Shown here: positions 29,526-38,269 of the stretch, piece by piece | Position numbering within the stretch: position 1 is the first letter of the stretch | Layout of the letters: each line of letters begins with the position of its first letter | DNA from: Sutcliffiella halmapala | Lineage (GTDB): Bacteria; Bacillota; Bacilli; Bacillales; Bacillaceae_I | NCBI RefSeq assembly: GCF_002019665.1 | Contig: NZ_KV917375.1 | Coordinates: forward strand, 4,291,445 to 4,355,444 | Length of the DNA: 64,000 bases | Reading direction: 5' to 3' | The notes under the pieces: generated by a model | What the model saw: only the letters and a program-made list of their open reading frames with translations | Told to the model about the DNA's origin: nothing | Databases searched by the model: none | Translations under genes and position numbers: made by a program

Positions 29526-29735
29526 TGACATCGTTTAAGCGCTCTTCCAGATGGTCACGTGTTTTGGCGATGTCATGCAACATGCCCATGTCCATGACGA
29601 CTTGAAAATGCTCTTATAAACCGCATTATCCCAAGAGGCCAAACCGTAAAATTGGCCCTGGTTCTGATCGACGCACTTCATGCTGAACATGAGATCGCAC
29701 GACGCGTCGAATACACGCTCTAGCACCAGTAAATC
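29526..29735 (-). pseudogene. Degenerate SRPBCC/AHSA1-like gene
   Basis: The start of the frame reads LLVLERVFDASCDLMFSM, the typical opening of AHSA1/START-like proteins (LVLERVFDAP...VF). About 90 bases later a second frame reads MDMGMLHDIAKTRDHLEERL and ends in NDVK, similar to the end of the same family. The middle part, which should hold about 90 more residues, is deleted or shifted. Base composition is more GC-rich than the surroundings. Confidence 0.6.
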
Positions 29736-29747
29736 TACTCAAATTTA

Positions 29748-30383
29748 TCACTTTTTGTCATCTGTGATGGCATGATTGCTGCTAACAGGGTCAGGTGTAC
29801 GGCTGATCGGGCTCCGATTAAAGAGAAGGGAAAAATTTATTTCAAGGATGTCCCATAATTGTTGGGCCATTACTTTTGGAGAATAAGGCATATTATTTTT
29901 GATCCACCATTCCACCACACCGACGAAAGCAGACGCCATATATTGAATGGCAACCTCTTTTCCACTCTCATGCTCAATTTCCCCGTTCTTCAAGCGCTTG
30001 GTCATTCCATTCATAACCATCAAATCCAATTGTTCCTTAAAACAGCTTATCCCTTTATTGCTAAGTATGGAGGAATAAAATAAAAAATGTTCCTCAAGAT
30101 ATTGAAACATAGGCAGCGGGGAATGAACGACATCTAACCGAACTTCGCCAGTATTCGACAAAGTGCAAAAGTTTAACATTTCATTCAAATGCTCTTTTAT
30201 ACATTGATCGAGCAAATCATATTTGTCCGAGTAGTGAAGATAAAGTGTTCCCCTGTTAAGATTAGCTTTTTCAGAAATATCGTTAATCGTAATATGTTCA
30301 AAGTCTTTCTCAAACATCAACTCAATTAGAGCTTTTTGGAGGGCTTCCCTTGTTTTAATGATCCTTCTGTCTACTTTAGACAT
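29748..30383 (-). CDS. TetR/AcrR-family transcriptional regulator
   Basis: About 211 residues from ATG 30383, which has AGGAGGT eight bases upstream; the 12 codons before it in frame have no ribosome site. The N-terminal helix-turn-helix is HITINDISEKANLNRGTLYLHYSDKYDLLDQ (about 30-60 of the shorter form). The rest is the ligand-binding and dimerising helical domain, resembling the group with a C-terminal TetR_C_7-like region. It is divergent from the dsbA-like gene, and the 220 bases between hold TTGATTA-type repeats that are likely its operators. Confidence 0.87.
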   Translation of the reverse strand: MSKVDRRIIKTREALQKALIELMFEKDFEHITINDISEKANLNRGTLYLHYSDKYDLLDQCIKEHLNEMLNFCTLSNTGEVRLDVVHSPLPMFQYLEEHFLFYSSILSNKGISCFKEQLDLMVMNGMTKRLKNGEIEHESGKEVAIQYMASAFVGVVEWWIKNNMPYSPKVMAQQLWDILEINFSLLFNRSPISRTPDPVSSNHAITDDKK

Positions 30384-30429
30384 GCTGAACAACCTCCTAT
30401 CTCGAAAAATAATGAACAAAATCTATTCA

Positions 30430-30521
30430 TATGTTGATTAGTTAACAAAAGTCGGGTTTTTACCGATTGAGATTTCGTTATTGTCTTTCTATAATGTTAA
30501 TCAATACATGTTAATTAATCA
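30430..30521. promoter_or_regulatory. dsbA promoter with probable TetR operators
   Basis: A sigma-A-type promoter for the rightward gene has TTGAGA at 30467-30472 and TATAAT at 30490-30495, spacer 17. Downstream ATGTTAAT occurs twice around 30493-30515, with an inverted TTAATTAA. TGTTGATTAGTTAACA near 30432-30447, toward tetR, is a related imperfect palindrome. These positions suit repression of both genes by the TetR protein. Confidence 0.6.
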
Positions 30522-30601
30522 AATATAGTCGACTAGTTATGAAGCAATTAATATGTAGAGATACACAGTTATGCAATTCACAGGAAAGAGGCGAAGGAAC
30601 G

Positions 30602-31321
30602 ATGAAAATAGAGGTTTGGTCTGATGTGATGTGTCCGTTGTGCTATATTGGCAAAACTAATCTGGAAACAGCCCTTGAGCAGTTCGAACATAAGGCTGAA
30701 GTGGAAATAGTCTACAGACCGTTCCAGCTGTTCCCATATGCTCCGAGCAACACCGGCAAAAATTATTATGAGTGGACTGCCGAAATTCATGGAGGGGGAA
30801 TCACCGCTGACTATGTGAAAGAAGGGAATAAATCGGTGATCAGGATGGGCCATGATATCGGACTCACTTATAATCTCGACACATTGATTCCGTCAAATAC
30901 GACCGATGCTCTTCGTGTGGCCATTTATGCACAAGAACAGGACAGAGCAGGGGAGTGGATGGCTCAGGTGTATAAAGCCTATTTTACAGAATCATTGGAT
31001 ATCGGCGATTACGACACACTTGCCAGGCTTGCGGGCGAGAGCGGTCTTGATTCCAAGGAAGTTCTTAATATGCTGAACGGCGATAAATACAAGGATACGG
31101 TAAGGAAAGAGCGGCAGAACGGGTCCAAGATCGGAATTTCAGGCACACCGTTCTATATCCTTAATGATAAGTATGCCTTATCAGGGGTCAGGTCAAGCAA
31201 CGCGTTCCTTGAGGTCCTTGAACAAGTGTGGAGAGAAGAGCATCCTCTACAGATGCTTGACTCGGTTTCCCAAGATGATTCCGAAAGCGGTCTGTGCGGG
31301 GATGGGACTTGTAAGGTATAA
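30602..31321 (+). CDS. DsbA/FrnE-family thiol-disulfide oxidoreductase
   Basis: About 239 residues starting at ATG 30602 with AAGGA just before it; 21 extra codons upstream lack a ribosome site. The thioredoxin-fold start is KIEVWSDVMCPLCYIGK, where CPLC is the CxxC active site. The helical insertion and GISGTPFYILNDKYALSGVRS (cis-Pro loop) follow, as in FrnE proteins. No signal peptide, so it acts in the cytoplasm. The C-terminus ends in CGDGTCKV, with another Cys pair. It reads as more GC-rich than its neighbours and is divergent from the TetR gene, consistent with transfer of the pair. Confidence 0.88.
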   Translation: MKIEVWSDVMCPLCYIGKTNLETALEQFEHKAEVEIVYRPFQLFPYAPSNTGKNYYEWTAEIHGGGITADYVKEGNKSVIRMGHDIGLTYNLDTLIPSNTTDALRVAIYAQEQDRAGEWMAQVYKAYFTESLDIGDYDTLARLAGESGLDSKEVLNMLNGDKYKDTVRKERQNGSKIGISGTPFYILNDKYALSGVRSSNAFLEVLEQVWREEHPLQMLDSVSQDDSESGLCGDGTCKV

Positions 31322-31570
31322 GAGGAAAATTGATGGTTGACGAGCGCGGCATGTGCTTTATAGGCTCTGATTTTAATAAAGTAATAGCTAAAAAAAATTA
31401 CTGAAGGTCAGATGATAATGATTCAAAAGAAAAAGCAATAAGTTTATCTATAGAAAATTGGGAAAAGGGAAACAACTGAATTACAAATCTCGTAATTAAA
31501 TGATTTAATCAAACTAGTTTCAATATTTGAAATTTAGTAGCGTTTATTGTAAAGTATAATCGCTCCTTTT
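31322..31570. other. Intergenic region between dsbA-like gene and riboswitch terminator
   Basis: AT-rich. No gene, repeat or hairpin was found. On the minus strand AAAAGGAGCG, right after the riboswitch terminator, looks like a ribosome site, but no open frame follows, so the gene once controlled by the riboswitch is gone. Confidence 0.4.
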
Positions 31571-31620
31571 AAGTAAGCCCCCCTCGAGATATTATATAAT
31601 AAGTCGAGGGGGGCTTTTCT
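31571..31620 (-). terminator. Terminator of the SAM riboswitch
   Basis: AAGCCCCCCTCGA (31575-31587) and TCGAGGGGGGCTT (31604-31616) form a perfect 13-bp stem. The minus-strand T tract is weak (TTACTT); the plus strand has TTTTCT. Its C-run arm could pair with the GAGGAGG following riboswitch helix P1, giving an antiterminator. Confidence 0.75.
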
Positions 31621-31628
31621 GTATTTAT

Positions 31629-31740
31629 CCTCCTCTTATCTGTCCAGAGCATGCTCTGATGGAATTAGCACCATTCAGTCTATCGACTGCGGTTGCTGAG
31701 GTTTCGTAGGGCCAGACCCTCCACCTCTCTTGATAAGAAG
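31629..31740 (-). ncRNA. SAM-I (S-box) riboswitch, apparently orphan
   Basis: Read on the minus strand this has the S-box order: helix P1 CTTCTTATC at the 5' end and GATAAGAGG at the 3' end, then AAGAGAGGTGGAGGG, CTGGCCC, and GAAACCTCAGCAACC. These are the conserved bases of the SAM-binding core and kink-turn. It normally turns off methionine and sulfur genes when SAM is high. The next intact minus-strand coding sequence is an ssuB-type fragment 2.4 kb away, past a TetR/dsbA insertion, so the original downstream genes seem to have been replaced. Confidence 0.92.
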
Positions 31741-31949
31741 TACTCACTATATAGTTTAATTAATTCATAGTTAGTAGGTAAGTTTAATTGCTTATTAGCA
31801 TAACAGGGAAATTCTCATTTCACAAGTTATTTTTTGAAAATTTAAACTTTAACCTTATTGTCGAATAGAATTTGAAACCCAAAAAACTTAATAACGTAAT
31901 ACTATTAGGGATTACGTTCCCCACTTATGAATACACGGAGGGAAATTCA

Positions 31950-32156
31950 ATGAAAAAACAAGGTTGCATTAAATGCGGAGCTAACGATGCTGCTACTAAA
32001 GAGATTGCCACTACAGGGACTGGATTGTCCAAAATGTTTGATATTCAGCACAATCGTTTTCTAGTTGTTTATTGCAAAAACTGTGGTTATTCAGAATTTT
32101 ATAATAAAGAAACCTCCACCGCTTCGAATGTGATTGATTTCTTTTTCGGGGGTTAA
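31950..32156 (+). CDS. Zinc-ribbon nucleic-acid-binding-type protein
   Basis: A 68-residue protein from ATG 31950, with GGAGGG upstream; a longer in-frame start lies 26 codons earlier without a ribosome site. GCIKCGANDAATKEIATTG and VYCKNCGYSEFY supply two CxxC pairs for one zinc. The FDIQHNRFLVVYCKNCGY sequence is typical of the predicted nucleic-acid-binding Zn-ribbon family (COG3478 type). Molecular role unknown. It is three bases before the next gene and probably cotranscribed. Confidence 0.8.
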   Translation: MKKQGCIKCGANDAATKEIATTGTGLSKMFDIQHNRFLVVYCKNCGYSEFYNKETSTASNVIDFFFGG

Positions 32157-32159
32157 TCG

Positions 32160-32468
32160 ATGAAATTAGATCCATACATTGGGCAGATTGTATTAGTAAA
32201 AACGATGAACGGTGATATCCTATTAAGCAATATCAAAAGCAAACATTCGCCTTACGCGTATTCGATAAAGATCATCGAAAAGAACGAAAAAAATTGTGAT
32301 CTAGATATAATTTTAACCGACGAAAGTATAGAAAGAATCTGTTTGTTACCAATTGAAGTGCAAAAAGGCATAGAATTAACCAGACAATACTTCCCCTTGG
32401 ATAAATTTATAAATGCAGATCTTCCTTCTGAAATAGAATTTGGAAGAACGAAAAAGGACTTAGATTAA
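32160..32468 (+). CDS. Hypothetical protein downstream of zinc-ribbon gene
   Basis: A 102-residue soluble protein that starts MKLDPYIGQIVLVKTMNGD, with a predicted small beta-barrel-like start (QIVLVKTMNGDILLSNI and AYSIKIIEKN) and a helical, acidic end. The start lies three bases after the zinc-ribbon stop, so the two form an operon; the ribosome site would be in TTTCGGGGG. No family recognised. Confidence 0.55.
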   Translation: MKLDPYIGQIVLVKTMNGDILLSNIKSKHSPYAYSIKIIEKNEKNCDLDIILTDESIERICLLPIEVQKGIELTRQYFPLDKFINADLPSEIEFGRTKKDLD

Positions 32469-32572
32469 TCTTAAGTAGTTCCGATTATGTGGAGAAACTT
32501 AAATTCGCATCCCAAATAACGTACATTTACGTAGTATAAATAATTAGTGAATTAACAATAAAATTAGCACAC

Positions 32573-32604
32573 AAAAAAGCTTGGATTATCCCAAGCTTTC
32601 TGTT
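32573..32604. terminator. Bidirectional terminator
   Basis: AAGCTTGG and CCAAGCTT with a 6-base loop. A T run follows on the minus strand and a T-rich tract (TTTCTGTTTT) on the plus strand. It sits between the converging zinc-ribbon operon and the 71-residue membrane gene. Confidence 0.85.
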
Positions 32605-32657
32605 TTGAATGTGTCGTTCTTATTCAATTAAAGCTCACCGTTAGCGAAAGAAATCCT

Positions 32658-32873
32658 TTATTCATCTTTATTATCCCGTTTTAATTTTTTACTAAAAAAA
32701 TAATAACCAAGGAGTATTATAACTATTACCATAACCGTCCATATAATGAAGTGACCCCATCGTTCATCCCATACAAAGTAATAGGTAAATATTAGAATAC
32801 CGATAATACTTATAATTTGAAATGTGAGATAGAAAATCCTTTTATCCAAAGTTATCATCTCCCTTTTATTCAC
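32658..32873 (-). CDS. Small two-helix membrane protein
   Basis: A 71-residue protein with two membrane helices (IFYLTFQIISIIGILIFTYYFVW and FIIWTVMVIVIILLGYYFF) joined by the short loop DERWGH, and a basic C-terminus KKLKRDNKDE on the inside. No family recognised. It is read alone toward the 32573-32604 terminator. Confidence 0.55.
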   Translation of the reverse strand: MNKREMITLDKRIFYLTFQIISIIGILIFTYYFVWDERWGHFIIWTVMVIVIILLGYYFFSKKLKRDNKDE

Positions 32874-32941
32874 ATGTTATTTACACTGTTTCTCCACAAA
32901 AACTGAACTACTTAGATTAATCTCTTAGCCCTTTATCTTTA

Positions 32942-35719
32942 CTAACTCACATACTTCGTCGCCTCTACAGGCGAAACCTTCATCGCCTGTCTTGCTGCAA
33001 CGGAAGAGACAACAGCACTTAATAAGCATGCCCCAACAAAATAGATGATTAATTTCAAGTATGGAAATTGAATGGCAAGAAGTTCTTGTTCCACCCCATC
33101 GCTTCCCATAAATGCTTCGATCATTAAGATCCCACTATAGGATCCTGCAAATAAACCAATTAACGTTCCGGTTACTCCTAAAAATAGCCCTTCTGTCCAA
33201 ATCGATGCGTAAATATTTTCAGAAGAAACGCCGATGGAACGGAGAACTCCAATCGTTTGTCGGCGTTCCTTGACTACTCGGAGCATCACAATCATTAATC
33301 CAGCTAACCCAATCACAATGGCCATAGCATTAAAGCCTTCAAAAATAGTGAAAAAAGAGCGAAGAAAAGTGGTCCCAGCCTCAAATCTTTCCTTCGGGTT
33401 TTCTAAGCCTGCTAGATTATGAGTCGCTAATGTCTCCTCTAAAGCAACCTTGGCATTATTCACGTTTATTCCATTTGGCACCTTGATGAGCAACGTCGTA
33501 TCAAGCTTTACTTGATTTTCACTCATGTCCACTAGACTATCCATCGATGTCCAGACACCACGTACCGCTGCATAGCTATGGGATTCGTCCTCTACATTTG
33601 CGATGCCAATAATGGTTTTCTCTACTAACACTGGTTCGCTATCCAAATGATGTGGATCCGTCACCATAATTGGATAACGATCGCCTAGCTCATAGTCTTC
33701 TATACTATATTTCAATGCTAAGTCAGAAATAATAATAGATTCACTATTGGAGATTACTGCTTCCCAAACCGCTTGTTCATTAGGAAACGTGGAATCAAAG
33801 TCCACTAGAGGGATCGCCGTTTCTTTAACAAAGTCCTGCTCCACTCCATGTACCCGCATATTATAAAATTCAGGCATATCAAAGCCTGGAACGGCCACAA
33901 TCGTGTCTACATACTCACTATTTTCCCCTGCTATCTCCAGTAAAGACCTTAACTCCTCTGTTGTGTAGCGGTCGGGGTAATTCGCTATTAAATCATACCC
34001 CCCAGTTGCAATACGGGCATCAAACTTTCCAAAAAAACCGTTCATCGTTTCACTAAAAATGGCGGAAAAGCTCGTTAAAAACATGACGAACGCAAACATC
34101 GTAATGATTAATCCCGTTCGTACGCGTTGGATTAGTGGATAGCGAAAGGCCATTTGTAGTGCTGAATACACCTTTGGGAAAGCCCTACATAGTAGTAGCA
34201 GCCCTTGAACAAAAGGTCCTAGTAAAAAGACCACCGAACAAATCAAGAGAACCACTAACACAAAAGCAACGCCAAACACGACAAGTGGCAGGATAGCATT
34301 ACTATCATTTAAAAACTGCTTAAAGCCCGATAAGCGAGTAAAGACAAATAACCAAATGGTTAGCATGAATAAGAATAGACCAATCATAGGTAGAACCTTA
34401 GTCTTCTTTTTATGACTATGCTTTTGTCCATGTGGTTTTAACGCTTCTACTATGGAGATAGAACCAATAGGCATAGAGAGAAAGAAAACGGATAGTCCGA
34501 TTATTAAAACACCTAGCGAAAAGCTTCCAAATAGGATTCCTACATCTGGTAAAAACCGATAACCTACCGCAATGCCCTCCTCCAGCATCATAAGATTCTC
34601 TAGGACTTCATTAAGTTTATACAATAATAAGTACGCCAAGCCAGTACCGAGTGAGGTACCTATGATACTCGCCATACAGGCATAGAAAAAACCTTCCATA
34701 CGAATCAGAAATTTCACATCGTTACGTGTCATTCCGATTGCCCGTAAAATGCCAAATTCCTGCTTTCGTTCCACTGCAATCATTTTAAATACGTTAAAAA
34801 TCAGGGCAAATGCCGTGGCAAGTGCCGTTAAACTCGCAATCGTAAAAACAGGCAAAAGCTTCGTGCTGCCAGAAAGGGTATTTTCTAAAAGCGCATGGAC
34901 GTATACCATCTCCCAAGCTCCAGCATCTATATAAAGGGAGCTCCTATCTTCCTTTTTTGGTTGTGAGGTTCCAATTAAAAGGTTAGTGTAAGCATCCTTT
35001 GCTGTAACACTCCACGCTCTAGCTGAATCGATATGTACTATGGCAGTTGCTTGCGCATTTCGGTAGCCGCGATATCCTGTCAAACCCGCTTCCGGTACGA
35101 CCGCAGCGACTTTCAGTTTGATATTTTTTACGCCATCAAAGTAATAGAGGTTTGCCCCAGGTTCAACTTCAAGTTGATCGGCAGCTGTTTTTGATAAAAC
35201 GATTTCATTATCTGCTATTTTCTCAGGGAGTAAATCGACACTTATGCGATCTAATTTTTGCGCTTCACTTTTTGAGAAGCCGAAGATAAAGGTCGATGAC
35301 AGGCTGTTTACGACTTCCCCTTCTTCTTCATCCATACTAAATAAGGTTCCTTCAAGCCCTACTATCGGAAGCCAAGTATCCGCCATCGTCCAGGACGTTT
35401 TGGATGTGATATCCTGCACATCATGATGAGAAAAACCGCCTCCTTGTAAGCTAGGCTGAAGGTCTGCTGGAAAATCTCCAATAATCGGGCCAAGTCGCTC
35501 CTCTACCACTTTATCTACACTAGTGGAAACGGAGTGGAGTAGCAGCATGGACGATGCAATCATGGCAATCGCGATTGATGCACCAGATATCGTCCAAAAG
35601 GAAGCGGTTTTATTTTGCCAAAGCCTTCGAATCGCCATACGACGAATATGTGGATGCTTTACAAGTAGAACGATAAAATACGTGATGGCAAGGAAAGCTA
35701 AAACGGATATGAACATCAT
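32942..35719 (-). CDS. Large FtsX-domain ABC transporter permease
   Basis: A 925-residue permease with two FtsX-type halves. An N-terminal pair of helices (FISVLAFLAITYFIVLLV; TISGASIAIAMIASSMLLL) precedes a large outer domain (about 70-280). Then come helices near 290-440 with RKQEFGILRAIGMTRNDVKFLI, a second set from about 455, a second outer domain (about 570-790) and the last FtsX unit with VKERRQTIGVLRSIGVSSENIY. This duplicated plan is that of DUF214/SalY-like permeases used for export of lipids or peptides and for antimicrobial defence. It overlaps the ATPase gene by four bases (ATGA) and follows a two-component system. Confidence 0.9.
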   Translation of the reverse strand: MMFISVLAFLAITYFIVLLVKHPHIRRMAIRRLWQNKTASFWTISGASIAIAMIASSMLLLHSVSTSVDKVVEERLGPIIGDFPADLQPSLQGGGFSHHDVQDITSKTSWTMADTWLPIVGLEGTLFSMDEEEGEVVNSLSSTFIFGFSKSEAQKLDRISVDLLPEKIADNEIVLSKTAADQLEVEPGANLYYFDGVKNIKLKVAAVVPEAGLTGYRGYRNAQATAIVHIDSARAWSVTAKDAYTNLLIGTSQPKKEDRSSLYIDAGAWEMVYVHALLENTLSGSTKLLPVFTIASLTALATAFALIFNVFKMIAVERKQEFGILRAIGMTRNDVKFLIRMEGFFYACMASIIGTSLGTGLAYLLLYKLNEVLENLMMLEEGIAVGYRFLPDVGILFGSFSLGVLIIGLSVFFLSMPIGSISIVEALKPHGQKHSHKKKTKVLPMIGLFLFMLTIWLFVFTRLSGFKQFLNDSNAILPLVVFGVAFVLVVLLICSVVFLLGPFVQGLLLLCRAFPKVYSALQMAFRYPLIQRVRTGLIITMFAFVMFLTSFSAIFSETMNGFFGKFDARIATGGYDLIANYPDRYTTEELRSLLEIAGENSEYVDTIVAVPGFDMPEFYNMRVHGVEQDFVKETAIPLVDFDSTFPNEQAVWEAVISNSESIIISDLALKYSIEDYELGDRYPIMVTDPHHLDSEPVLVEKTIIGIANVEDESHSYAAVRGVWTSMDSLVDMSENQVKLDTTLLIKVPNGINVNNAKVALEETLATHNLAGLENPKERFEAGTTFLRSFFTIFEGFNAMAIVIGLAGLMIVMLRVVKERRQTIGVLRSIGVSSENIYASIWTEGLFLGVTGTLIGLFAGSYSGILMIEAFMGSDGVEQELLAIQFPYLKLIIYFVGACLLSAVVSSVAARQAMKVSPVEATKYVS

Positions 35720-36435
35720 AAGCCTGTACCATTTGTGCCTGTTGATTTATTTTGCTTTATGTGAATGATTTTACCGGAATCCATGTAAAGTACGCGATTC
35801 GCTCGTTCTGCGACATTCGGATCATGTGTCACAATAATAAACGTAACCTCTTCTGTACGATTTAGTTCTTCCATTAAATCCAAGATCATATCTGTTGTTT
35901 TTCGATCGAGCGCTCCAGTTGGTTCATCTGCCCAAATAATCTGTGGTCGATTGACAATCGCTCTTGCTAATGCGACCCGTTGCTGCTGACCACCGGATAA
36001 TTCTGCAGGCGAATATTTCGCTCGATCAGCTAAGCCAAATCTGGCCAATGCCGCTTCTGCTCTTGTTCGTGCTTCATATGTATCAACACCTTGTGAAAGT
36101 AATGGAAGCTCGACATTTTCCACCGCAGATAGAACAGGAATTAAGTTGTAAGATTGAAACACGAACCCCATGTTTCTTGCACGAAATCGATCGCGTTCTG
36201 CCTCCTTCATATTTTGTAGACATCTTCCATTAAGAAAAATGCTTCCTTTCGAGCTTGTATCGATACCGGACAATACGTTAAGTAACGTCGTCTTGCCACA
36301 GCCTGATGGTCCCATGACGGAAATCATTTCACCCTTTTGAATCGTTAAAGTAATTTCTTGAAGAGCATGAACTTGTTGTTCGCCTTTATCATAAATCTTC
36401 CATAAGTTTTCTACTTCTAATAATTCCATCGTCAT
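35716..36435 (-). CDS. ABC transporter ATP-binding protein (SalX/MacB type)
   Basis: A 239-residue ATPase with Walker A GPSGCGKTT (about 40-48), Q-loop FVFQSYNLIP, signature LSGGQQQRVALARAIV, Walker B IIWADEPTGALD and switch His IVTHDPN. The GPSGCGKTTLLNVLSGID block is typical of LolD/SalX ATPases that power FtsX-domain permeases. It is followed by the permease with a four-base overlap and preceded by the histidine kinase with a 91-base gap, which may hold its own promoter. AGGAGAG precedes the ATG. Confidence 0.92.
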   Translation of the reverse strand: MTMELLEVENLWKIYDKGEQQVHALQEITLTIQKGEMISVMGPSGCGKTTLLNVLSGIDTSSKGSIFLNGRCLQNMKEAERDRFRARNMGFVFQSYNLIPVLSAVENVELPLLSQGVDTYEARTRAEAALARFGLADRAKYSPAELSGGQQQRVALARAIVNRPQIIWADEPTGALDRKTTDMILDLMEELNRTEEVTFIIVTHDPNVAERANRVLYMDSGKIIHIKQNKSTGTNGTGL

Positions 36436-36526
36436 AAATAGTCTCTCCTACTCTTTCAGTCTCCTAACCTATTTTCATCATAAAGAAAGCTTTTCAGAAA
36501 CTTATGAAGAAGCTATCAAGATTTTG

Positions 36527-37507
36527 TCAAGATTCCGGAAAGAGCGGAAGGATAATGGTAAAACGGCTTCCCTCCTCCCTTTCGATTTCTGCCGTTAATG
36601 TACCACCATGTGCCTGGACGAATTCCTTGGCAATCGCTAACCCTAATCCCATTCCGCCCTGCTGTCGATCTCGTGATTTTTCGATCCGATAAAATCGGTG
36701 AAAAATATAGGGAAGCTCCTCCAGAGGAATGCCAGGACCTTGATCTAAAATTACAATCGTTAGGTTAGTCGAAGTCGTTGATAATTTGATTTGCACTTCC
36801 GTGTGAGCTGGACTATATCGAATCGCATTGCCAATGATATTGATCAACACTTGTTTCATTCGATTGGTATCTAAGTATATTCGAACCGGCTCCCTTTTCC
36901 TTATGTGAAGCCCTACCTCTTTATCGTCGGCAACTGGTTTTAATTGTGTCGTTACTTCTTGTAAAAATTCATTCGCTTCGACCCATGTCCGATGAAGCTG
37001 GAGCTTACCGGATTCCGCTAGACTTAGCTGTCCTAAATCCTGAATAAGACGCGACATTCTACTAATATCATCCATGATAGGTAAAAGTTGCACCGCTATT
37101 TCATCATCTGCTTTTTGTAAAACTGTTTCTAGCCTTCCACTTATCACCGTTAAAGGCGTTCGGAGTTCATGAGCAACATCTGACATCATTCGGTTCTTCA
37201 GTTCTTCTCCTTTTAAACGCTCGGTATCTAACGACAGAAGTAACTCATCCAGTAGCTCGAATTCATCCTTGGTCTTGGTCGTTTGGAGCTGTCGATTCGA
37301 TAAAAGGTTGGTTAGTTTCTTCGTTAGACTGCTCGCGAGTAAAAACAAACCCGCTAACAAGAGAACTAATAGCAGCACGAAAAGCCAAATGTAAGTATCC
37401 GTACTTGTCTCTTCCTTCCCTATTTGAATGCCAATATAGAGAGATAGAAAGATTCCAACAACCAACAGACTTCCATAGCCCCATTGCAGCTTCCATTTTA
37501 ACGTCAT
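36527..37507 (-). CDS. Sensor histidine kinase
   Basis: About 326 residues from ATG 37507, which overlaps the response-regulator stop as ATGA and is preceded by GGGGAGA. Two N-terminal helices (WGYGSLLVVGIFLSLYIGI and YIWLFVLLLVLLLAGLFLLASSL) with almost no outer loop suggest intramembrane sensing. A HAMP-like linker leads to the H-box DVAHELRTPLTVISG, N-box LINIIGNAIRYSPAH, and G-boxes LDQGPGIP and GGMGLGLAIAKE. The short outer loop resembles the kinases that partner ABC transporters, but the transporter here has a large outer domain to detect the signal. That functional link is inferred. Confidence 0.9.
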   Translation of the reverse strand: MTLKWKLQWGYGSLLVVGIFLSLYIGIQIGKEETSTDTYIWLFVLLLVLLLAGLFLLASSLTKKLTNLLSNRQLQTTKTKDEFELLDELLLSLDTERLKGEELKNRMMSDVAHELRTPLTVISGRLETVLQKADDEIAVQLLPIMDDISRMSRLIQDLGQLSLAESGKLQLHRTWVEANEFLQEVTTQLKPVADDKEVGLHIRKREPVRIYLDTNRMKQVLINIIGNAIRYSPAHTEVQIKLSTTSTNLTIVILDQGPGIPLEELPYIFHRFYRIEKSRDRQQGGMGLGLAIAKEFVQAHGGTLTAEIEREEGSRFTIILPLFPES

Positions 37508-38196
37508 CTCATCTCTCCCCATTTATATCCGATACCAAATACCGTCAGGACATAGGCAGGATGTGAAGGGTCCTGCTCTATTTTTTTGCGGAGATTTAAA
37601 ACATGTGTATCGATGGAGCGTTCATACCCAGCATATTCTTCCCCTAGTGCCTTTTCGAGTAGTTGTAAGCGGCTGTATACTCGACCAGGAGATGTCGCAA
37701 GCGTCTCTAATAGCCTGAATTCCGTTCTCGTTAATGGAATGTCTTTACCCTCTAACGTTACACGAAACTCTTCTGGAAAAATGTGAAGGGAGCCACGGGT
37801 CATCACGGCAGGCTCTTCTTTTACTCCTCCAGCTTGTTGAACTCGTCGTAAAATAACTCGGATCCGCATCGAAAGCTCTCGTAGAGAAAATGGCTTCGTT
37901 ATATAATCGTCCGCCCCAACCTCCAAACCGAATAGCTTGTCTATTTCTTCTGTTTTTGCTGTTAGGAAAAGAATAGGTACTGTAGAACTTTGTCTAATAG
38001 CTCGACACACGTCTAACCCATTCTTTTTAGGAATCATCCAATCGAGAATAACGGTATCAAACGGGGAATGTTGTTGAAATAACTCGAGCGCTTGGAAGCC
38101 ATCTGTCGCTTGATAAATCTCCCAACCTTCTTCTGAAAAATAGTTTACTATAAGGGCCATGATTTCTGGCTCATCTTCGACTACTAGCATTTTCAT
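37504..38196 (-). CDS. OmpR-family response regulator
   Basis: A 230-residue regulator: receiver domain to about 120 with the acidic DEPE, phospho-acceptor Asp in FDTVILDWMIPKKNG, Thr/Ser in FLTAK and Lys in YITKPFS. The winged-helix domain is about 130-230 (LTRTEFRLLETLATSPGRVYSR, RSIDTHVLNLRKKIEQ, VFGIGYKWG). First gene of a four-gene transporter module; it presumably activates the ABC genes behind it. GAGGTG lies 11 bases before the ATG. Confidence 0.93.
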   Translation of the reverse strand: MKMLVVEDEPEIMALIVNYFSEEGWEIYQATDGFQALELFQQHSPFDTVILDWMIPKKNGLDVCRAIRQSSTVPILFLTAKTEEIDKLFGLEVGADDYITKPFSLRELSMRIRVILRRVQQAGGVKEEPAVMTRGSLHIFPEEFRVTLEGKDIPLTRTEFRLLETLATSPGRVYSRLQLLEKALGEEYAGYERSIDTHVLNLRKKIEQDPSHPAYVLTVFGIGYKWGEMR

Positions 38197-38224
38197 CTTA
38201 ATCTAAACACCTCACATAAGAACG

Positions 38225-38255
38225 AGGCATCTCCCCATACCTCAGAGATACCTCT
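38225..38255 (-). terminator. Possible terminator hairpin after the serine hydrolase
   Basis: GAGGCATCTC and GAGATACCTC make an imperfect 10-bp stem (one C-A mismatch) with an 11-base loop, but the T tract is poor. Confidence 0.4.
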
Positions 38256-38269
38256 TCATCCTACTAATT

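Noticed and set aside
28908-31740. Insertion sequence as the cause of the ssu interruption
   Set aside because: No transposase and no inverted terminal repeats were seen around the inserted segment.
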